Assembly (NCBI RefSeq): GCF_001039355.2
Contig: NW_019775558.1
Span: forward strand, 1-64,000
DNA length: 64,000 bases
Reading direction: 5' to 3'
Source: Lingula anatina
Lineage: Eukaryota > Brachiopoda > Lingulata > Lingulida > Lingulidae
The position numbers and the translations under genes are program-made. Positions 12,001 to 24,300 of the stretch are shown piece by piece (the stretch's first letter is position 1; every line of letters begins with the position of its first letter). The notes below the pieces were generated by a model. The model had not been told where the DNA came from. It was given only the letters and a program-made list of their open reading frames with translations, and searched no databases.

Positions 12001-15000
12001 TGTGGTACAGGTAAGTGGTCAGAGAAGAATGACCAGAGCTAAGAAAACATTTCTAGATAACTGTAATATTTCTGTTTTATCTTACAGGGTAGTGTGTATG
12101 AGGTGAGTTTGAAAGTGTGTGTATATTTGTTCACTGATTGCAGATATTTTGGGGTTTGAATGAGTTTGATGGTATGTTGTATGGCAGAATGATGGATAGA
12201 GGAGATGAATGTGGGTAAGCAATTCATTTTGGAAGTTTGAAAAGAACAGTTTCATTGTGAGAGTGACCCCTCCAAAAACGAGGTGAAAGCAGATGAAATT
12301 ATTGGTTTTAATTAATAACATTTTGCATTTTAGTTAACTGTTAGTTCACTTGGTTTTGGCTTGCTTAACATTTTGTGTGTTTAAATAATGGCTTTAATTG
12401 TTTAATTTTTTTCTGCAAATTTCAGTATTGCATTTTATAATGCTTCATCATGTTGTTTTGCTAACCTTTTTTGTTTCAATTGACTAACTTGATTTGGCAA
12501 TTATTAAGCTTTTTTAACATGTACTTAACATATGAAAGTTTGGTACTTAAAAGTTTAATTCATTCCTTTAAGGTTAATTTTTGCTTAACAAAATGTTATT
12601 TTATCTCTCTCCTCACCTTGGTGTATCAGGGTATTATGTTATGGAAGGATCAGGGTCTTGCACCCTGTGTCCTGCAGGCAAGGACTGCACTAACCCCTCA
12701 GTCACACCCTCAGACTGTCCTGCAGGTCAATACAGTGGCCTTGGGGAGGCAGGGTGCATCAGTTGTCCATCAGGTAAATTAAATGTGGTGGTGGTGGTTT
12801 CCATTGAATTTTCCCTGTTTCAAATCATAAAGACCTTGCTGTCAATATTTAGGCTCTATTCCCATAGATTTTAGATCGATCTATCCCCGCGGGGAGTCTC
12901 ACTAGATTATTTTCAGATAATCCTGCTTAAATGTCCGTCCCGCCTACTACAAGCTGTAATGGGGTAATTAACTTTTGTGTCCGCCCGGCTGACAGCTATT
13001 TAGCGTGAACCCCCAGGGAGTTAGGTAGATCTAAAGTAGGTCGATCTAATCTATGGAAATGGGGTGTTAAGTATTATGGGAATTTGGTTGTCTCTCAATG
13101 AAATTACAATCATATGTTTGCCAGAGCAATAATGGTAGAAACTCACACTTTAATTGTTCAAAATAAACAAACAAAAAAATGTTCTTTTGGTTTTACCCAT
13201 CAGTGATAGATTTTCAGCAGAATTGTGAAAATTCATCAAATTAAGTTTAAACTCCCCGCTTACAGGATTTTATAGCCTCGGTGGTGCCAGTAGTTGTGAC
13301 CCCTGTCCAGCTGGTCAGGAGTGTACTAATTCTTCCATTAGCCCTATTAACTGTACAGCTGGTACATATAGCCCACTGGGGGAACCAGGGTGCAGAACAT
13401 GTGCTTCAGGTATACACAATGGCCACCCTTTATTAAACTGTTTTAGAGGTTGTGGTATGAAAGGCATTTTAAGCAACAACCACCTATGGCTGATATTGCT
13501 GTAATCATTATGTTCTATTTTTATATGAATTTGTATAGTAGTATTTCATCTGTTTGCTACCAAATATATGAATGTGGCTTATCATCATGAGCTTTATTGT
13601 GGACTGTTGTCTGATGTGCTCTTCTTTTACAAAATTTGAATGGACTAAGAGAATGCATGAAAAAAACACACATAGCCATGCGTACTTGGTGAACTGTTGA
13701 AAATGAATGCTATTCAGGGGCGGATCCAGAGATATTTTCTGACAGTCTTCCAAATTATCTTTGTTGATCTATCCTCCATTTTTGACTATCTTCTGACAAA
13801 AAATTAGATACCCGTAAATGTAAACTTGAAAATCTGACCGTCTTCCGGAAGACCCAGAAGACGGCCTCAATCTGCCCCTGCTATTGCTTGATAGGCTTTT
13901 ACCACCACGGCCTCATGCAGTTACCTAAAAAAAAAAAAAACAGGATGCCTTTCCATTATTTGATTAAATAACAATGTAATTTACTATGCCAGGTCTATTA
14001 CAGCAAATATTTATTACATGTTGATTTGAAAGTCTGATATGTTGACATGGCAACAAAATAATTAAGCTTTGATTTGCAGTGTTATGGGATTTGGTTAGAC
14101 ATGCATGTTCAGATAATTCAAATTCACCAACCCTGCCACATATACTTGGAGAACTAATTTATTGGATAGAATTCATATTGACTCATAAAATTTTTAGCCT
14201 GCAGTGAAATTGCTGCGATACATTAATGGATCCTCCATGATGCATATATTAATGTGATTACTTGGTTGGGTACCGCATCTATTTTTTATTCATAATATAG
14301 ATACATGTAACATTTTTAACCATTTGCCATACTGTTTTTTTTTAAAGCTTATTAACTTTGTTCAGTGTGTCAAATTATATTGCTTAACATTAATTTAGAT
14401 TATTTTTCAATATTTTGCTTAATATTGCTAACAAGTTTTAACATTGCTTGATAATTTGTTGATGTTTTTTTATGTTGCTTAAAATTTGCTGTGTATTCTC
14501 TCTAACTCATGCCCAGGCTACTATAGTGCATCTGGAACTGAAAACTGTACAATATGCCCCACTGGAAAGAACTGCATAAATCCAGGGGTGGCACCACCCC
14601 CTGACTGCTTAGCAGGGTCCTTCAGCCTGGAAGGGAGCACTGGATGTACAAATTGCCCCCTGGGTACATATCAAGACACCCCAGGGGCGGGCACATGTTT
14701 GCAATGCCCTTCTGGGAAAGATTGTAATAATGCTTCTGCTACCCCATCCGATTGTTTTGCTGGGTTTTATAGTCCTGCTGGGGAGACAAATTGTTTGGCC
14801 TGTGGCACAGGTATGATATTGGAATACCTGTCTGTGAGAAAATTTAGCTTTATGGCAGTGGTAGTAAATTTGCCATACTGTTTCTTTTTACAGCTTATTA
14901 ATTTTGTTCAGTGTGTTGAATTATATTGCTTAACATTAATTTATATTATTTTATAAAATTTTGCTTAAAGGGATGACAACTCTTTATTTTGGCAGGAAAA

Positions 15001-18000
15001 GTGCCATTTAACAAATATTCCTGGAATAAGCGACAATTTTTCATATTTTGCAATGGTAAATGCATCCGTTCTAACATTCAGAGTTGGTCGATTGGTTTTT
15101 TTATAATGTGTTTTTTGTAATAATCTCCTAAGAGATTATCTCTTGAGAGATTATTACAGAGGTTAGCCATCTGTGAAGGTCTACATGGTTTGATGGCAAG
15201 CATAGATTCCAGGATTATTGTGATAACTGCTGTTTTGGTAGTAAAATGGAATTCATTATATTTCTATGTGTTGTTTACAATGTATTTGTGAAATTTTGAG
15301 TCTCATATAAAGAGTTGTTATCCCTTTAATATTACTGACAAGCCTTAACATTACTTGATAATTTATTGATTTTTGTATGTTGCTTTAAATTTGCTGTGTA
15401 TTCTCTCTAACTCATGCCCAGGCTACTATAGCGCATCTGGAGCTGAAAACTGTACAATATGTCCCACTGGAAAGAACTGCATTAACCCAGGGGTGGCACC
15501 ACCCCCTGACTGCTTAGCAGGGTCCTTCAGCCAGGAAGGGAGCACTGGATGTACAAATTGCCCCCTGGGTACATATCAAGACACCCCAGGGTCGGGCACA
15601 TGTTTGCAATGCCCTTCTGGGAAAGACTGTAATGATACATCAGCTACCCCATCTGATTGTTTTGCGGGGTTTTATAGTCCTGCTGGGGAGACTAATTGTT
15701 TGCCTTGTGGTACAGGTATGATATTGGACCTGTTTAATGGCAGTAAATAACTTATGTGTCTTGAGAGGGAATGTTTCTGTGTGTGGAAGGAGTCTTTTGG
15801 ATAGAGTGTCAGTGTTTGTTAACCTATGTTTTTTGTTAAAACCTGTGTCGTCTTTCTCCCTAGAGGATATCCAGGTATGATTGTAGTTTCTGCCATTATA
15901 TATTATTGATAATGGCATTGATACTACAAACCATGCTTTGTTATAAATGCTCAGTATATATTTTCTTTATCATCAGATAACTGCTTCAAAATCTTCAGGT
16001 CTTATTACATATATAATCAAAGTTAATTGTGTTAGCTTGGTATTGGCCAATAATGAACTATTGACAAACTCATTCAAAATCATCTAGAACAGTCCAACCA
16101 AAATGTCATTTTACAAGAATATAAAAAAGAACCATTGCCAGCAACACATGACAAGACATAAAAACTTTAGTATACATGTCTTTTAAAATGAAAATTCATG
16201 TTAAGCACTGCTCAATCTAATCATTTTTCAGGAGAATACAGTAGTGGTGGAGCTGGAAGCTGCTCTCCATGTGAAGCAGGTTATTATTGCACTGCAGCCA
16301 CACAGACACCCTGTGGCATAGGGAAATACAGCAGTGCAGGGGCAACAGTCTGCAGCAGTTGTACTGCAGGTTATTTCTGTCCCAACTCCACTGTGGAGTT
16401 TCCTGAGGAGTGTTCCGCAGGGTACTTCTCTGCAGCTGCGGCTGCCAACTGCACAATATGCCCAGTTGGGAATGAGTGTCCAGTGACCAGGATGACATCT
16501 CCGTCACCTTGTCAGAATGGGACCTATGCTGACAGTCAAGGGTCTACATCTTGCAGTGCTTGTCCTGCAGGTAAGAGTTTTTACAATTTTAATATATGGC
16601 TAAATAGAACACAGTGCTTTTTTAGGAAAGTACAGGCCATGGATTATGATGACAGTCATTGCTCACTGAAACTTAAATTATTATAGCTCTTATGAAATGA
16701 CTGATAAAAACTAAATTTATATTGTATGAAGGACAAGTATTGGATTGAAATTAAATATTCCACAGGATGGTCTTTTAGAAGAGCATCGTGTTTATTGCAT
16801 GAAAACCCTTTGTGTTATAGACACTCTTTTTCTTAGTATATTTGCCATAATAGTCATATTTTGACAAATCGATGTTGGACGTTGTAGATATAAATCATAG
16901 GTTGAACTCTGTATTCTCTTTAATCAATTTTCAGGCAGGAAATGCACTTCCACAACTGGCACTCCAGTCCCGTGTCTTCAGGGTACTTTCAGCCCTGAAG
17001 GCTGGACCATATGTCTGACATGTGAAGACGGAGACTATGCAAATGATACAGGATCTGCCTCGTGCACCCCGTGTCCTGAGGGTTACAGCTGTGAAGACAA
17101 GACAATTGCCCCTGTGATATGTGCTGCTGGAACATACAGTAATGGGAGCAGTAAATATTGTACTGATTGTGTCCCAGCGCAGGTGAAGGAAGCCTCAGGG
17201 CCTGGCACCTGTACTGACTGCCCTGCTGGCTATGAGTGCCCTAGTGTAACATCAAGTAAGTGTTTGTGAACATTCATTTTGTTAAATTTTTCATTTGGTT
17301 TATGTGTTATGAGATGAATACACATATTTTAATTATTATTTTAATATTTGTTTTCTCTCATTAAATGACTATACTTTATTATTTCACAGATAATGTGTTT
17401 TTAATTCCATGTTGTGACAGTCACTGTAACATTATCTCATTATGCTGTCTCACCATTATATTTGAAGAATCCCCTAAAATCATTGAACTGAAAGTACTTT
17501 ACATCTTGCGCTATTTCAAGGCTAAATTTAACATGATACGAATTAAAAGTTAATTCTCTCTTCCACATTTCAGAACAAGCATGCTCCAGTGGCTACTACT
17601 CCCTTGGTGGACTTAGCGCCTGTGTCCCCTGTCCAGGGGGGCACAGCTGTTCAGACCCCAGTGTTGCCCCAGTGGAATGTACAGCAGGGAACTATGCTTC
17701 CAACGCCAGTAGTTCATGTACTCCATGTCCGGCTGGTCAGTACTGTCCAGATAATGGAATGATTGAGCCACTGCACTGTCCAACTGGGTATTACCAGACT
17801 GCTACTGGAGGATCTAATTGTACACAGTGCCCACAGGGTAGGTGTCCCCTGTGTAATTTTTTGTTTGTTATGAAGACAGTGTATGCCAAAAATTTTTCAC
17901 CTGCTGGCACTTCAGGATGCTTAGGTCTAAGGATCTACTTGCCCAAAGTAGAAACAGGGACCAGTGATTAAACAGATTTATAAATATTTTTGGCTTGGCT

Positions 18001-21000
18001 TCAGTGTTACTGGTGTTTGGTAAGTGGTTTATGTTGAAATGTTGAATAATGATTAGTGTACATTTTTTAAATTATCATTTGTTAGTTTTGATTTATATTT
18101 GGTTAAAACACTGATGTGAGGAACCTTTGTTATTCTTTGAAGGATTTATACTTAAAAGTGTATACCAAAATAACTTATCCCTTTCAGAAACTGAATTTAG
18201 CCTACTGTATAATGCTACAAAATATTTTTTTATAATTTGGAACATAAATTAATGTTCTAGGTCACCAGTGTGCCAGCCCTGACTCTGCTGCTGTGGCCTG
18301 TTTGGCTGGACAATATCAAGACCAGTATGGAATGACCAGTTGTAAACAGGTGTGTATAACTAGACCATGCATGGATGTCATAATAGATGTATGAATAAAA
18401 ATAGTTATCTTCAAAGAGATAATGAATGTACTCATAAGATGCAACATTTTTTGGAAGTAATTTTATGACATGTCTTTAAGTTGCCTGTGTTATTGAATCA
18501 GACTTAAATTTAACATATTAAGAACATAGAATCAGTTATTGCATGCTGTTGTTCTATTTTAGTGTCCTGATGGCTACTACACTACAGGGACTGGCACAGT
18601 GACCTGTACCCAGTGTCCAGCAGGCAGTAAATGTCCAGACCCTTCTGCCTCACCTGTGGCTTGCTCTGCTGGAGAGGTAAGTGTTTAGTTAAGCCTTAGT
18701 CTTTTTCAATACATTTCCCTCTATTTCTTTTACCAATAAGTGGAAATGAGTAAAATGTTGCTGATCAGTATAGAGTTCATATATTAGGGCATTTTTGGCT
18801 TCAAATTCCAAGTTTAAATGAATACTACATATAAGGCATTTGAAAAAATATTTTTAGTTGACATTTTGCATTTTCTTTTACACATTGGTGATTAATTGGG
18901 AGTTTACAGATACATGTATATATTACTGTGAGCAAATGGTATTGTAATTATAAAAAGTACATGAATAATACAAATAATTAATATCAAGTACTTTGCTAGT
19001 CTGTGTTCTCACAACTTATGTTTTATATTTCAGTTCTCAGATGCAGGAGCCACAGGGTGTCAGGTGTGCCCTGCTGGTACCACATGTACTGGAGATGGAT
19101 CTGCTCCTGCCACATGCTCTGTGAGTTCAAAACCTCTTTCATTTACAGTTTGTTCAACATGTAGCAAGAAAAATGACTTTTTTTCCAAAAATAACTATTT
19201 AACAAGTATTAATTAAGCTAGCAGTTGATTGTGGGATGTACTCATTAAGAAGACTTTGTTTTATATCGCAGTATAATGACTGATCAAAAAATATATATAT
19301 AAAATACAATTTGGAACTTGAGTGTACAAATGTAAAAAAATCTGTAAGGTTGATTATTTAGTTTGTTGAGAGGAATAGACTAACAGCCCTATTCATAACA
19401 TATAACCTCTTTCAGACTGGAGAATACTCCAATGGCACTGCTTGTATCCCCTGTCCAGTTGGCTACTACTGTCCATCTCCACTGAGTGGACCTCAGAGCT
19501 GCCAGGAGGGGACGTACCAAGACGTGACTGGTCAATCTTCCTGCAAGGCATGTCCAGCTGGTCAGTCATGTCCAGATGTGGCGGGAACCCCAGTTGATTG
19601 TAATCCTGGTTACTATAGCCAGAGTGGAGAGTCTGCTTGCAGGGTAAGGGGATAATATATGGAAACATTAAGTAGTGTCTATCAACTTTTATTTGAAAAA
19701 TAAAAGTTGATAGACACTACTTTTATTTGAAAAATGTAAATTATTTTGAACTTAGGGAAGACCAGGGCTAGTTGGACCCCGGGGTAAGTTGGCCCCCATC
19801 AAGTCTCTGTAATAAAGTTAAGATGCTAAATTATTTCATTTGGACTCACTGCCGACTCTTTCTTGGCACTATTGGATATGGTCAATATGGTCGCTATTGG
19901 ATGTGATCAATTCTTCTACCCCATAGTTACTTTGTCATAAATCGATAGGGGGCCAACTTACCCGGGGGTCCAACTAGCCCTAGTTATCCAGAAAAAAACA
20001 GAACCCAGTACCACATTTAAATGATTTTGATCATGAAATATATGCATAATAACTGTAATTACTTAAGATAGATATGTCATGACTTTTTCAAGTTATACAT
20101 ATGTTTCAAGGAGAGAGAGAGAGAGAATGGGGACACTGATATGAATGTCTATGTTTTCTTTCCAGTCTTGTGAGTCAGGTTTCTACAGTGATTCTGCAGC
20201 CTCCAGTTGCCTGGTGTGCCCAGGGGGACAGTACTGTTATGATGGAGCCAACTACACCAGCCCAGTCGACTGCCAGAATGGCACCTACAGCCCCCAGGGG
20301 AAGTCTGTTTGTGAACCTTGTACTGCAGGTAATGGAGGGGAGGAAATATTGTACATATAAGTATATTACCATGTATTTAGTTTAGTTAAATAATGCTGCA
20401 TTTTGTCTGTACTGCCAGATAAAAGAGCAGTATGTTCCCTGTGTCCAATTGTTTTGGTCCACTTACTTTATATTTAATATATGGATACATACATTCATAA
20501 CTCTATTATTTTCAGGCATGTACATTATCTTTGTGGCAGCTGCATGTTCTCTGTGTCCATCTTTTTTGACTCACATTCATAAAATATAATTTATACATAA
20601 TTCCATTATTTCAGGCCTGTACAGTATCAGTGGGGCAGCAGCCTGCTCCCTGTGTCCAGCTGGCTACTCCTGTCTTGACCCGGCCAATCCTCAACCATGT
20701 GGAGCTGGTACCTACAGTGTGGGAGGAACTGTATGAATTATTTTGTCTATTATTTTACTTAGACATTTAAAATATGTTATACTGAATGTTAAAAAGAGAA
20801 AGAGACCCTAAAGTTAATATTTGCAATATTTATGTTGATTCAATATTAATAGAAACCTAACCCCACTTCAAGCATTTACAAACTTATTTTGATAGCGTGT
20901 AAATGGTTTTGAATTGGAATTGTTGCTTTAGTTTAAAACCATAACATTGACAAAAATGAAATCTTTTAGCAAAGCATGATGTCTTTCCTCTTACTAGGAT

Positions 21001-21261
21001 TTTTTTCATTAGTTTAAAAGTGATGTCAGATCTGTTTTATTGCACATTTGATCAATATATCTACTTCAGATCCTGGAGTGTACAGCGTGTCCTGCTGGCT
21101 ATGAGTGCAGTGTAACCACAGACAACCCCCAGCCCTGTGGCTTTGGCAACTATTCCACTGTGAACTCCACATCCTGTAGCATGTGTCCTATGGGGTTCTC
21201 CTGTCTGAATCCAGGGAGTACCCCTGTGGCCTGTGCAGAGGGCTACTACAGCTTGGAGGTA

Positions 21262-21327
<66 letters not shown>

Positions 21328-24300
21328 ATGCGTGTGTATGTGCATGTTGAATGTAGAAAAATTATGTTTCCATTCAGGTTGGGCTGACATTATTTAGTAC
21401 AACCTGTTTCAGCTGGCTGTTTGATAATGATAAGGAAGTCACAGGAAGTCAATCTAATGGCTTAAGACTTCAGGAGAAAGACAGCAGTGAGATTAATTTT
21501 TAAACAGGGAAGAAGAGGGTTTGTGCAAGCAGCTCATCTATAAAGTAACCTCACTATATATATATTCTAGGAAGATGCTCAACTTGCATGTTCATGTATG
21601 GCATTTTATATTTTAATAAATTGATGTTATTGTGCATGTGACATAATAATGTATTTAGGACAATATATTATATTTGCATTTACATATACCAGCCGCTTAA
21701 GTGTGAAAATTATTTTATTAATAGTTATTTTATTCTCTACAGCATTGGGAATACTGCTTATAATTAATAATAATATTATTGCGGACAAGTTTTGAATATG
21801 AAACATTGCATGTTGTGTTGTATATTAGAGGGGAAGGCAGATGCAGAAACCTGTTTTGCCTTTTGTTATACGTGCCATGACAATATATGCATGCATAAGA
21901 GAAATCCAATCCCCTAGGCACATGTGGTAACATTGTATATATTATAGTATATATAACCCATGCATGTCATATTCACCCAGGGCGAAGGCAAATGCAAGCA
22001 GTGTCCAGCAGGCTCAGCATGTAATGATACTGGTGTTGTGGCATGTGTATCTGGGGAATATAGCTTAAAAGGGGAACTTAACTGCACAGAATGTCCAGTC
22101 GGCTACATGTGTCCATTCACTAGCTTTGCACCCATTGCATGTCGGAGTGGTCAACATACAAACGGAGTGGGTGGACAGGTCACTTGTACTGATTGCCTGG
22201 CCGGTACCAGCTGTCCAAGCACACTGTAAGTTTTTTGGGATCTGGCAAGCTTGGGTTTGAAATTTAAAATATGTACTTATTGTACTCACTGTCTATATTT
22301 ATATAGGTATTAACATGTGCATATGTCATATAAGGTTATTTTTCAGGTGTTAGTCTTTTTTATTTATTTGTTATTGTTATGTATTTATTATAAGTCAATA
22401 TCTTGGAACAATCATTGTAAAGTTCATATTGTGTCCTCTTTGATTAATATGTCTTTTGTGTTAATTTCATTCACGCTGTTTTTGGTGCAAAAGTATGGGG
22501 ACACTGAACACTTGAACTAGCTTGTGACATATCAATTTCTGATGAATGTTTTATATTGTAACTGAATGAATTATTATTATTATTATTATTATTGATCAGT
22601 GTGTCCCCAGTGACCTGTAATGCTGGAGAGTACAGCCTGAACAAGTCTGTGAACTGCTTGACCTGTCCATCTGGGGCAGCATGTCCAGATGTGGCCTCCT
22701 GGCCAGTGACCTGTACCCCAGGGACCTTCTCCCCAGGGGGTCAGACCAGCTGTAGTGAATGTCCAGCCGGCTATGCTTGTCCCTCAATTAGGACAGACAC
22801 TGATAAATATCCCTGTCCAAGTGGTAAGTCATGTTTATTTTTGTTGTGTATTATTATTATTTGAAGAAGATTTCAGATTTTGTGCTTCTCAATTTTGATG
22901 TCTTCCTTTGCACTTTTAAGGTTGCCTGTCTTAAAATCTCACAGAAAACTGAAACAGAGGATAGAGATTTTATTGAGATAATATAGGTGTGCAATCAACA
23001 AAACAAAGCAGAAGTGAAAATTATATGGACCATGTTATAATGGACCTTACATGTTTTCACACTGATTCTTATGGGAATGGGAACTGTGCCTCTTTGTGTG
23101 GAACTTTTAGTAATATTTTTTGTTAAAAATGATTTTCTCCTCAGGTACATACTCTCTTGGCAACCAGTCTTCTTGCACATCATGTCCAGCTGGGAAGTAT
23201 TGTCCATCTACTACAGTGGACACAGAACTGGACTGTACAGCTGGCAGCTATGCTGTGGTGAAGCAGGCTTCGTGTACACCATGTCCTGCTGGCTGGCAGT
23301 GTGCTGCTGTGGACGGCTCACAGAATTCACAGTGTATCAATGGATACTTTTCTTTAGGTATGAATTACTTTAACTTCTTTGTGAAATGGTAGAAATGTTT
23401 CATATGCACTTAGAGCTGTGAACTAAAAGAATGAATTCAGTTTCATTGGGGTATATCTGCAACCACATAGGATATTAAAATTTAAGATTTTGTGCTTTGA
23501 ACCTTGATATTTATAAAAAGAACAGGTTTGAAAACTATTTACTCAAGCAAATTGTAAAGCATCCTTGTGTAACTTCTGAAATTATATTGCAGGCAATCAA
23601 ACACAGTGCACAGAATGCCCAGCAGGTTATGCCTGCCCAAGCAGAAGTTCAAACCAGACATACACCTGCCCATCAGGCTACTACTCCCTAGGGAGAGCCA
23701 CCTCTTGCACAGGATGTCCACCAGGAAAAAAATGTCCCAGTACAAACTCAGACTCAGACATTGCAGATTGTGGCGCTGGACAGTATAGTGGTGGCAACAG
23801 GGCAGCATGTGGTGTGTGCCCAGCAGGAAAATTCTGCCCCAGTAAATACATGGACATTGAATTTGATTGTGTATTTGGAACGTATTCTGATGAGGCTGCT
23901 GAACAATGTACAGTTTGTCCAGCTGGTCAAGAGTGTCCTCTTACGAACCAAACTGGTGTTGCTTGTGCAGATGGCTACTACAGCCTGGGTGGTCAAGTGG
24001 CCTGTACACCATGTCCAGCTGGCTACTACTGTGCTCAGAAGGACATTGCACCTCTGCCTTGTCAGGCTGGGACATACAGTAATCAGTCTTCTGTGGCATG
24101 TGAAAGTTGTTTGCCTGGGTATACCTGCAGAGTAGGCAGCACTAGTAACAAGCCAGCACAGGATATATGTCCAATGGGTAGGTATCTGGTATCAGATGTA
24201 ACTAGAGCCACATGGAAGCTCATTTATGTATGTAACAGGAAATTCAACTCACTGGCCTATATGAGATATCATATACCATTTATGGAAAATTTTGAATAAT

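Larger units (their letters stand above)
14322..15750 (+). repeat. Recent tandem duplication of exon 8 and its flanking intron
   Basis: Copy 1 (14322-14867, 546 bp) and copy 2 (14868 to about 15750) match through the upstream intron, the whole 294-bp exon and the first intron bases after it. Copy 2 is longer only because of a 357-bp element at 14969-15325. Confidence 0.88.

Noticed and set aside
20407-20562. Counting the upstream exon 18 look-alikes as coding exons
   Set aside because: One lacks an acceptor and both lack donors and run out of frame.
21061-21390. Minus-strand frame with a long His-Thr run
   Set aside because: It is the reverse translation of the GT microsatellite and of exon 19.
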